A stretch of 6,332 bases of DNA. Origin: an uncultured Pseudomonadota bacterium (GTDB lineage Bacteria > Pseudomonadota > Gammaproteobacteria > Burkholderiales > SG8-39). Below, piece by piece: positions 1-5,381 of this stretch. The translations under genes and the position numbers were made by a program. The notes under the pieces were generated by a model. It worked only from the letters and a program-made list of their open reading frames with translations, was not told the origin of the DNA and searched no databases. Positions within the stretch are counted from its first letter, which is position 1. Every line of letters begins with the position of its first letter. The DNA lies in the NCBI GenBank assembly GCA_903895005.1, contig CAITSH010000320.1, forward strand, positions 1 through 6,332, in the 5' to 3' direction.

Positions 1-327
1 CAGGGTATGTGTGACGGTCTGTGTCGCGGGTTCCCACAGCCAATAGCCGACCTGGTCGTGAAAAGTTTTGATTTCCTTTGGCTTGGTGATGTGCACGTGG
101 TAGCGCAGCGCGTAAAGAAGTTGCGGCCCGTTGGTCTGCGGGTCTATCGGTTGCAACTCGTAGCGCTCGACATAAGCTTGCTTTTCCGGCCCAAAGGACT
201 CCGGATGCACGTCCAGCCCGCGCGTGCTCTGCCAGACCCCGGCCATGGGCGCCAACGGGCCGAGGTTCTTGAGCGTGTCCGGATCAATCTCGGATTCGGT
301 ATAGATGTCGGCGGGAAAGTCGGACAT
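1..327 (-). CDS. Heme-binding beta-barrel (nitrobindin/FABP-like, DUF1794-type) protein, C-terminus cut by window edge
   Basis: This frame is open from an ATG at 325-327 to the window edge, giving 109 residues with no stop. I translated it by hand. After an acidic leader, residues 22-37 (LGPLAPMAGVWQSTRG) match the N-terminal strand pattern 'L.PL..LaG.W.G.g' of the THAP4/nitrobindin-like heme-binding beta-barrel family. Residues 52-66 (YVERYELQPIDPQTN) and the aromatic strand 90-100 (HDQVGYWLWEP) fit the alternating strands of a closed 10-stranded barrel. Known members bind ferric heme and react with NO or peroxynitrite, but the C-terminal strands that carry the heme-ligand His lie outside the window. 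The start is supported by GGAG at 334-337, 6 nt upstream. The 241-bp gap and the candidate promoter argue that it is not part of the amidase operon. The family call comes from memory of motifs. Heme binding by this member is inferred. Confidence 0.72.
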   Translation of the reverse strand, partial: MSDFPADIYTESEIDPDTLKNLGPLAPMAGVWQSTRGLDVHPESFGPEKQAYVERYELQPIDPQTNGPQLLYALRYHVHITKPKEIKTFHDQVGYWLWEPATQTVTHTL

Positions 328-364
328 TCAGGTCTCCGTTCGATTGGCGGTTGGGGAATGGGGA

Positions 365-394
365 ATTGTAAATGCTGGAATACGGGGGGGTAAA
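365..394 (-). promoter_or_regulatory. Candidate sigma-70 promoter for the heme-binding barrel gene
   Basis: On the minus strand TTTACC (394-389; 4 of 6 matches to TTGACA) is followed after 18 nt by TACAAT (370-365; 5 of 6 matches to TATAAT). Transcription would start near 358 and leave a leader of about 30 nt with a GGAG Shine-Dalgarno before the ATG at 327. The spacer begins with part of a run of seven C. The position is right and the -10 is good, but the -35 is weak and this is by-eye matching in GC-rich DNA. Confidence 0.4.
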
Positions 395-494
395 TGGCTG
401 GAAAGGCACTACCGGTGCGGGTTTACGGTCATTTGCGCGTAACGAGTAAGCCGCCGTCATTGCCGCAAGATCGGGAATTCAGGGGGTTGGTTCT

Positions 495-531
495 TCGATC
501 CGCCAGAACGGTTGCCAGTCTTGCGGATCGA
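495..531 (-). terminator. Stem-loop downstream of the amidase, possible operon 3' end
   Basis: A perfect 9-bp inverted repeat has arms TCGATCCGC (495-503) and GCGGATCGA (523-531). One mismatch inside it, a further 3 bp can pair (505-507 with 519-521), leaving an 11-nt loop. It starts about 38 nt past the amidase stop and lies upstream of the promoter of the next gene, where an operon terminator is expected. No T-run follows on the transcribed strand, so it is not a canonical intrinsic terminator. It could be a 3'-stabilising hairpin, a Rho-associated 3' end or an operator-like palindrome. The remaining intergenic bases (328-568) hold only the candidate promoter and an in-frame post-stop extension of the amidase frame reported under findings. 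Confidence 0.35.
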
Positions 532-568
532 CGCCATATTGAAACGAGGCCTCAACCGGCGTCGTTGT

Positions 569-1990
569 TCAGGCCGCCAACGCCGGCACCTTCGTATGCC
601 AATCGGTGACCCTCTGGTACGCATCCCCCGCCCGCAACAGCAGCGCCTCGGCAAACGGTTTGCCAACCAGTTGGAATGCCACCGGCAATCCTGCGGCAAA
701 CCCACACGGCACAGACAGGCCCGGCAGACCGAGGTAGTTGATGCCGCGGGTGCAGTGGGTGATGGCGCCGATTTTGGCTGCTACCGCGGCCGGGTCGCCG
801 GTGGTTGTTTCGGCGATGGACGGCACGGGGAAGGACAGGGCTGGCAGGTGAACCAGGTCGGCGTCTTTCATCGCGGTGGCGACATACTCGGCGGCCACCT
901 TGGCGCGCAGTGACAAGGCCTCGGTGTAGCGCGTCGCCGGGTAGTAGAGGCCGGGCTCGATGCGGCTCCTGACCTGGTCGGCGTAATCCTGGGGCCGCGT
1001 GGCGAGCCAGTTGCGGTGGATGCTGGCCGCCTCGACCGCCATCACCACGATCATGAGCGCATTGACGAGCGCCATGTCGGACGTGCTGGTGGCGATGGTC
1101 TTTGCACCGCGCTCGCGCAAGGCCGCGAGCGATTCGTCCAGCAGCTTTTTCACTTCTGGCGTGACGTGATCGTAGTAGTAATTGCCGGGCACGGCGATGG
1201 TGACGCCCGTGAGCGTGCCGTCGAGCTGCGCTTCGTAATCGGGAACGGCGATGCGCGCCGCGGTCGGGTCGGCGGCATCGGCCCCGGCGATGAGCGTCAT
1301 TACTCGCGCGCAGTCGCGCGCGGTTCGTGCGAGCGGCCCGATCGAGTCGAGCGACCAGGACAAGGCCATGGCGTTGGCGCGACTGACGCGCGACCAGGTT
1401 GGCTTGAGGCCCGTAAGGCCACACATCGACGCCGGATGGCGGATGGAGCCGCCGGTGTCCGAGCCCAGTGAGGCACTGACGATGCGCGCGGCGACGGCCG
1501 CGCCCGACCCGCTCGACGACCCGCCGGTGACGTGCTCGGTGTTCCAGGGATTGCGCGCATGGCCGTAGGGTTCGTTGTAACCGGTGGGTGAGAGCGCAAA
1601 TTCGGCCATGTGCAGCGTGCCCAGGTCGATTGCACCCGCGGTATCGAGGCGCTTGAGCACGGTGGCCGTCGTTTGCGGCACAAAGCCCTGGCGGATTTTT
1701 GATCCGCCGGCGCAGGGGCGCCCGGCGCGATAGAACAAGTCCTTGTGTGCGAGGGGCACGCCGTGCAGCGGCCCCAGCGGCTTGCCAGTTTTACGATGGG
1801 CATCGGCCGCATCGGCCGCATCGGCGGCTGCGAGGGCTTTCTCTTCTTCGAGCAGCACCGTGCAATTGAGTTTGGGGCCGATGGACTTGAAGCGCGCCAG
1901 GCTTGCCTCGGTGGCAGCGCGCGAACTGGTTTCGCCCTTCGCGATGGCATCGGCAAGTTCGGTCATTGAAAGCGTATGCAGTGCGCTCAT
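569..1990 (-). CDS. Amidase-signature (AS) family hydrolase, AtzE-like partner of the small subunit
   Basis: This 473-aa serine amidohydrolase would hydrolyse a carboxamide or carboxybiuret-like C-N bond in the cytoplasm. The complete AS triad is visible: Lys83 in PLAHKDLF, cis-Ser158 in GGSSSGSGAA (156-165) and nucleophile Ser182 in GSDTGGSIRHPAS (176-188), with the standard 24-residue spacing between the two serines. The C-terminal half has the usual LPGLSVPCGF and GLPVAFQLVG segments (422-443). Length is normal for stand-alone amidases (450-480 aa). The ATG overlaps the stop of the upstream AtzG-like gene as ATGA, which fixes the start and implies translational coupling. That pairing with a DUF4089 protein is the hallmark of AtzE-AtzG (1-carboxybiuret hydrolase) and, more distantly, GatA-GatC. 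GatA itself is unlikely without gatB/gatC. The substrate is not predictable because AS enzymes are broad. A run of Ala-Asp repeats lies at residues 55-64. Confidence 0.9.
   Translation of the reverse strand: MSALHTLSMTELADAIAKGETSSRAATEASLARFKSIGPKLNCTVLLEEEKALAAADAADAADAHRKTGKPLGPLHGVPLAHKDLFYRAGRPCAGGSKIRQGFVPQTTATVLKRLDTAGAIDLGTLHMAEFALSPTGYNEPYGHARNPWNTEHVTGGSSSGSGAAVAARIVSASLGSDTGGSIRHPASMCGLTGLKPTWSRVSRANAMALSWSLDSIGPLARTARDCARVMTLIAGADAADPTAARIAVPDYEAQLDGTLTGVTIAVPGNYYYDHVTPEVKKLLDESLAALRERGAKTIATSTSDMALVNALMIVVMAVEAASIHRNWLATRPQDYADQVRSRIEPGLYYPATRYTEALSLRAKVAAEYVATAMKDADLVHLPALSFPVPSIAETTTGDPAAVAAKIGAITHCTRGINYLGLPGLSVPCGFAAGLPVAFQLVGKPFAEALLLRAGDAYQRVTDWHTKVPALAA
1800..1826. repeat. 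Three-unit 9-bp tandem repeat inside the amidase gene
   Basis: The unit GCATCGGCC occurs at 1800-1808 and 1809-1817, then as GCATCGGCG at 1818-1826. On the coding strand it encodes an Ala-Ala-Asp run in the amidase's N-terminal helical region, ahead of catalytic Lys83. Being a multiple of three, copy-number change would keep the frame. It is probably neutral slippage in a solvent-exposed helix. Confidence 0.7.
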
Positions 1991-2199
1991 GATTTTGTAC
2001 CTGCGAAGCTTTGCAGCCAGGCGATGAAATCGCCGGGATTGTCATCCATGGCCAAGCGTAGAGCCGCGGCTTTTGCGATGAGGGCGTTGTTGGTCTCGAC
2101 CAGCGGGCGTGTGCGCGCCACGCGATCGGGGGGCAGTTCAATTTGTTGAAGCGCCGAGGCGATTTCGCCAAGGGCCGCGTCCTGTATGGGTTTGCTCAT
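1987..2199 (-). CDS. AtzG-like / DUF4089 small amidase subunit
   Basis: This is a 70-aa soluble, mostly helical protein. It has the two-helix layout and the closing acidic, aromatic pattern (DDNPGDFIAWLQSF, residues 52-65) of DUF4089/AtzG, a GatC-like subunit that wraps around and stabilises AtzE-type amidases. AtzG itself is about 68 aa. The frame stays open upstream to an ATG at 2272-2274, but that would overlap the deacetylase gene by 73 nt. The ATG at 2197-2199 is preferred because AGGAAG (2206-2211) lies 6 nt before it and the upstream gene stops just 2 nt away. Its TGA overlaps the amidase ATG, so the two subunits are probably made in stoichiometric amounts. The family call rests on size, terminal motif and position beside an AS amidase. 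No catalytic residues are expected. Confidence 0.8.
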   Translation of the reverse strand: MSKPIQDAALGEIASALQQIELPPDRVARTRPLVETNNALIAKAAALRLAMDDNPGDFIAWLQSFAGTKS

Positions 2200-2201
2200 G
2201 G

Positions 2202-3113
2202 TCAGCTTCCTGGAATGAAGCCCGGCGGCAAGGCCAGGCAATGGTCGGCGATATCGCCGGGTTTGCACCACCACACGCGCGAGGCGAGGGGATGGGTGAG
2301 GCAGTGGGTCAGCGCATGGCGCAGTGCGCGCACGCGGAACGGCTGACCAAAAACATAGGGATGGACGGAGACGTTCATGACCAGCGGGTGTCGTGCGCTT
2401 TGTTCGATCATCTCATCGAATTGCGCCACCACCATGTCGCAAAATACTTCCGTGCTCCATTTACGGTGGATGACGGCCTGCGCATCGTCGGTCTCGATCG
2501 GGTAGGGCATGGCGAGGATGGGGCCGGAACGCGTGCGCATCCACACCGGCTGGTCATCCATGGGCCAGTCCATCAGGTAGGCATAGCCCAGTTCCTTGAG
2601 AAGGTCGGGCGTGTGTGCGGTTTCGTATGCACCGGCGCCCATCCAGCCCCTGGGCGGCCTGCCTTCGTGTCGGGTTATGGTCTCGGTGACCTCGCGCAAC
2701 AGGCCTTCCTCGTCCGGCTGCCACAGTCCGCGCAGGTTTTCGGCGTTGGTACGGCCGTGGGCGATGATCTCGTCGCCGCGCTTTCGGATTGCGTCGGTGA
2801 TTTGCGGCGCGTAGTCGTAAATGAGGCAGTTGGTGGTGTGGCAGGCCGGCAGTTTCAGCTCATCGAGCAGGTCAAACAGTCGCCAGATGCCGACGCGGTT
2901 GCCGTAGTCGCGCCAGGAATAATTGCGATGCGTCTGCGGCTCGCCGGTCTTGGCCGGGTCATGACCCATGCCGGCGCCGAAGGCAAACCATTCGATATTG
3001 GTGGTGAGGTTGAACGCCAGGCGTCTGCCGTCAGGCCAGGAGTAGTCCTTGCGTTCAGATAAGGGAACGTAGTCATAGCGATCATGCTGCGGCAGCAGCG
3101 GCTTGTGACTCAT
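2202..3113 (-). CDS. PuuE-like polysaccharide-deacetylase-superfamily hydrolase, copy 1 (downstream copy)
   Basis: This 303-aa protein has a NodB/CE4-fold. Landmarks in order are: TTNIEWFAFG (37-46), with Glu41 where classical CE4 enzymes have the TFDD aspartates; WRDYGNRVGIWRLFDLLDEL (67-86), equivalent to the YGSRAGVWRI segment of PuuE allantoinase; EIIAHGRTNAEN (115-126), with His119 kept but Asn123 where CE4 has its second zinc His; MDWPMDDQP (181-189); and NVSVHPYVFGQPFR (247-260), with His251. Loss of the classical metal triad resembles PuuE, a metal-independent allantoinase, so a cyclic amide or ureide ring-opening or deacylase role is more likely than chitin or peptidoglycan deacetylation. 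There is no signal peptide, so it is cytoplasmic. The start at 3113 is set by the ATGA overlap with the RidA gene stop and by alignment with copy 2. The frame also has an upstream ATG adding 7 residues, which copy 2 lacks. It is about 81% identical to copy 2 over 303 ungapped residues. Cys91 and Cys96 occur only in this copy. Confidence 0.88.
   Translation of the reverse strand: MSHKPLLPQHDRYDYVPLSERKDYSWPDGRRLAFNLTTNIEWFAFGAGMGHDPAKTGEPQTHRNYSWRDYGNRVGIWRLFDLLDELKLPACHTTNCLIYDYAPQITDAIRKRGDEIIAHGRTNAENLRGLWQPDEEGLLREVTETITRHEGRPPRGWMGAGAYETAHTPDLLKELGYAYLMDWPMDDQPVWMRTRSGPILAMPYPIETDDAQAVIHRKWSTEVFCDMVVAQFDEMIEQSARHPLVMNVSVHPYVFGQPFRVRALRHALTHCLTHPLASRVWWCKPGDIADHCLALPPGFIPGS
2206..2211 (-). 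promoter_or_regulatory. Ribosome binding site of the AtzG-like gene embedded in the deacetylase 3' end
   Basis: AGGAAG on the minus strand lies within the last Pro-Gly-Ser codons of deacetylase copy 1, 6 nt before the ATG at 2199. It decides the AtzG-like start. The paralogous copy 2 ends with nearly the same bases, yet the gene after it uses a separate AGGAG. Confidence 0.6.
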
Positions 3114-4393
3114 TGCCCCGGCACGTGGCCCCACACGTCGAGCATCACGCTCGCGCCCGGTACAAACATCGTGTCGGCAACGCCTATCGCGCTAAATGGC
3201 AGGCCGGCTTCACGTAAGTCCGCGTCCCATGCCATGTAAGCGCTGTGAAAGCCGGCGAGATCGGTATGAAAGTGGAGCGCGCGCACGACCTGGGACAAGT
3301 CTGTCCCCGCAGCGGCGAATATGGCTTTTGCCTTGGCAAGAATGTCGGCCATTTGCGCGCGGTTGCTGTCATGGAAAAACGGCGCGGCGGGCTGTATCTG
3401 TGCGGAAGTGGAAAGGCCGTCCTTGTCCAGTGCCATCAGGCCCGCAACGAACAACAAGCCGTCGAATGTGCACGCGGGCACCATGCCCGGGGCAATGAGG
3501 TCTACCTCGCAACGCACGTCTTTGATGCGTGCGTCCGCCGAGGCGTGTGCGGCAATGAGGTTCACCTCAATGGTTGCGTCGATGGTGCCAAAGGCCGGAT
3601 GCGCGACCGGGACGATGGTGGTGGGCGGAATGCGCTTGCTGAAGCACTGCGCCCAGGTTTGCAAAAAGGCCGGCAGGTCTTCGGCACGACTCAGGTAGAC
3701 CTGCGCCTTGAGCACGAGGTCAGGATGACTGCCCGCGGCTTCGAGCGCGGGCAGCAGGCGTTTCCTGAACAGGTATTCGGTTTCGAGCTTGATGCGCGTG
3801 CCGTTCCATTGCTGGCCGGCGGGTGGTTGCGCTTCGGCGGCGATATTGCCCGCGGCATCACGCGCCAGTTGCCCGGCCACAAACACCATGTCCCCGACGC
3901 GTATGCAGGGCGCGTAGCCCGAGGTTTGCGGCGCATTGAGGTCGGCCTTGACGCGTTCTACGGTGTAGCCGCTGGCTTCGGTGGCAGCCATTACCTGCAC
4001 GTCCATGGCGGCGTCGCGGTTGAGCAGTCCGCTGACAATGACTGAGGTGCTGGGCGCGACCTGGCCTGCGAGGGCCTGCTTGCGCGCGACATGGTAAGGA
4101 TCGACGGAGCGAGGGTCGGGGTAATACTGGTCGAGGCGTGCAACGCGCGACATGGTGCTGCCCGCCGAGGCAAGGTGTGCCGCCATCGTCTCAAATATGT
4201 GTTGCGCTTCGCGTTGCGCCTTGGGTGGGGCAGCCAGCGGTTTACCGGATTGGAGTACGGCCGGATCCATCAGACCGTTGCCGAGGGCGGCGCGCAGCCC
4301 GCTCGCAAACACCCATTTCCCGGCGCGCACAACGGGAGCATGGACAACGTCGCCGTTGCCGTAGCTGCGAATGCCGAAGCGCTTTGTGCTCAT
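3110..4393 (-). CDS. Triple-domain RidA/YjgF/YER057c/UK114-like fusion protein
   Basis: This 427-aa cytoplasmic protein contains three consecutive RidA-like domains of about 125 residues. Domain 1 (15-137) opens with VVRAGKWVFASG, domain 2 (157-281) with CIRVGDMVFVAGQLARD, and domain 3 (302-423) with CTFDGLLFVAGLMALD. Each continues with the helix, then the '..V.....yl.....f' strand-helix and a closing beta strand (MDVQVMAA, ATIEVNLIAA, VMLDVWGHV). Ordinary RidA is about 130 aa and homotrimeric with active sites between subunits, so this chain could form a trimer-like assembly alone. The Arg that binds the substrate carboxylate in RidA (Arg105 in E. coli) aligns with Thr116, Thr258 and Ser401. 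It is therefore not a canonical 2-aminoacrylate deaminase and resembles the Arg-less Rid4-7 subgroups. An AAGGAAG (4403-4409) sits 9 nt before the ATG. The stop overlaps the next gene's start (ATGA). A pathway-specific reactive-intermediate role, as suggested for RutC in pyrimidine breakdown, is inferred. Confidence 0.85.
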   Translation of the reverse strand: MSTKRFGIRSYGNGDVVHAPVVRAGKWVFASGLRAALGNGLMDPAVLQSGKPLAAPPKAQREAQHIFETMAAHLASAGSTMSRVARLDQYYPDPRSVDPYHVARKQALAGQVAPSTSVIVSGLLNRDAAMDVQVMAATEASGYTVERVKADLNAPQTSGYAPCIRVGDMVFVAGQLARDAAGNIAAEAQPPAGQQWNGTRIKLETEYLFRKRLLPALEAAGSHPDLVLKAQVYLSRAEDLPAFLQTWAQCFSKRIPPTTIVPVAHPAFGTIDATIEVNLIAAHASADARIKDVRCEVDLIAPGMVPACTFDGLLFVAGLMALDKDGLSTSAQIQPAAPFFHDSNRAQMADILAKAKAIFAAAGTDLSQVVRALHFHTDLAGFHSAYMAWDADLREAGLPFSAIGVADTMFVPGASVMLDVWGHVPGQ

Positions 4394-4402
4394 TTGCCGC
4401 TG

Positions 4403-4409
4403 CTTCCTT
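4403..4409 (-). promoter_or_regulatory. Strong ribosome binding site of the triple-RidA gene
   Basis: AAGGAAG lies in the 18-nt gap between the Bug stop (TAG, 4412-4414) and the ATG at 4393, with 9-nt spacing. It supports independent initiation at this gene. Confidence 0.65.
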
Positions 4410-4411
4410 GA

Positions 4412-5368
4412 CTAATCAATCTTCGCGCCTGTTTCCTTGATGAGGCGCGCCCACAAATCCCGGTCACCGCGGAAAAATGCGCCGAACTCCGCGGGCGTGG
4501 AGCCGATTTGCTCGATTGCGGCGTTGTTCATGTAGGCCTTGACGGCCGGTGCCTTGAGTGCGGTGTTCAGTTCGCGGTTGAGCTTGTCGATGAAGGTGGC
4601 CGGCGTTCCTTTGGGCGCGAGCAGGCCCATCCAGATGTAAGCCTCATAGCCCTTGAAGCCGGACTCTGCGAGCGTGGGTACGTCGGGCAGCAGCGGCGAG
4701 CGCGCCGCGCCGCTCACCGCCAGCGCGCGCAACTTGCCTTCCTTGATGTGGCTGTTCATTGCCGCGAGGCCGGGCATCGCGGTCTGGATTTGCCCGCCCA
4801 GCAGGTCGGCGGTCACGCCGCCGCTGCCCTTGTAGGGCACGTGGGTCATCTTTAGGTCGCCCATGGAATTCATCAACGCCATGAAAAGGTGTTGTGCGCT
4901 GCCGTTTCCGGATGAGCCGTAGTTGACCTTGCCCGGGTTGGCTTTTACGTAGGCGACGAACTCGCGGATGTTTTTCGCCGGCACCGTTGGATGGACCAGC
5001 AGCACCGCCTGTTCGCGGCCAAGAAGCGTTATCGGCAGGAAGTCGTCGACCGGATTATGTGTCAGGTTGTTGTAAAGCGACACGCTGATGGCGTTGGGGT
5101 TGGAGGCGAGCAGCAGCGTGTAGCCATCGGGGCTTGCCTTGACCACTTCGGCGCTGCCCAGCATCGCACCCTGTCCTGGCTTGTTCTCGACGACCATCTG
5201 GTGGCCGACCTGCTTGGAGAATTCCTGGGCGATGATGCGCATCGGGCCGTCGGAGGAACCGCCCGCCCCGTAAGGGACGACAAGCCGTATCGGCCGGTTC
5301 GGGTAGTCCTGTGCCTGTGCGCCCGCGGCGAGCAGCGCGGTGAGCAGTGCGAAGACGATGCGTTTCAT
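4412..5368 (-). CDS. TctC/Bug-family periplasmic solute-binding protein
   Basis: This 318-aa extracytoplasmic receptor is of the tripartite tricarboxylate transporter (TTT) class. Residues 1-19 form a Sec signal peptide: MKR, a hydrophobic core, then AQA|QDYP, cleaved after Ala19 to leave a mature protein of about 299 aa. Family landmarks are YPNRPIRLVVPYGAGG (22-37), the VVENKPGQGAMLGSAEVVKA stretch with PDGYTLL after it (59-86), NYGSSGNGSAQHL (149-161), HVPYKGSG (176-183), the LLPDVPTLAESGF segment (226-238) and a C-terminus ending in KETGAKID. Bug proteins bind small carboxylates, amides or amino acids in a deep cleft. Specificity cannot be read here. The frame extends 35 codons upstream into the deacetylase gene, but the signal peptide and an AGGAG at 5376-5380 (7-nt spacing) fix the start at 5368. 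No TctA/TctB membrane partners are in view, as is common for orphan Bug genes beside catabolic operons. Confidence 0.95.
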   Translation of the reverse strand: MKRIVFALLTALLAAGAQAQDYPNRPIRLVVPYGAGGSSDGPMRIIAQEFSKQVGHQMVVENKPGQGAMLGSAEVVKASPDGYTLLLASNPNAISVSLYNNLTHNPVDDFLPITLLGREQAVLLVHPTVPAKNIREFVAYVKANPGKVNYGSSGNGSAQHLFMALMNSMGDLKMTHVPYKGSGGVTADLLGGQIQTAMPGLAAMNSHIKEGKLRALAVSGAARSPLLPDVPTLAESGFKGYEAYIWMGLLAPKGTPATFIDKLNRELNTALKAPAVKAYMNNAAIEQIGSTPAEFGAFFRGDRDLWARLIKETGAKID

Positions 5369-5375
5369 GGCGGTT

Positions 5376-5380
5376 CTCCT
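5376..5380 (-). promoter_or_regulatory. Ribosome binding site that fixes the Bug start
   Basis: AGGAG in the 13-nt gap after the deacetylase copy 2 stop lies 7 nt before the ATG at 5366-5368. It picks out the methionine that begins the signal peptide rather than the one 35 codons upstream. Confidence 0.65.
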
Positions 5381-5381
5381 G

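Noticed and set aside
7..393. 128-codon plus-strand open frame at the left end
   Set aside because: It is antisense to the heme-binding barrel gene, whose minus-strand frame has recognisable motifs and a good ribosome site.
552..1424. 290-codon minus-strand frame overlapping the amidase
   Set aside because: It is a +1/+2 frame within the amidase and very Arg/Ala-rich. The amidase frame has the intact catalytic triad and normal length, so no frameshift needs to be invoked.
2109..3062. 317-codon plus-strand open frame opposite deacetylase copy 1
   Set aside because: It is antisense to a clearly homologous gene with a conserved paralog. The translation shows no family motifs, as expected for a mirror frame in GC-rich DNA.
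3110..3134. Start of deacetylase copy 1 seven codons upstream
   Set aside because: The extra MGPRAGA has no counterpart in copy 2 and would lengthen the overlap with the RidA gene. The ATGA overlap and paralog alignment favour 3113.
3245..4045. 266-codon plus-strand open frame opposite the triple-RidA gene
   Set aside because: It is a shadow of a gene with strong domain evidence, has an Arg/Gly-rich low-information translation, and no ribosome site or neighbouring plus-strand gene supports it.
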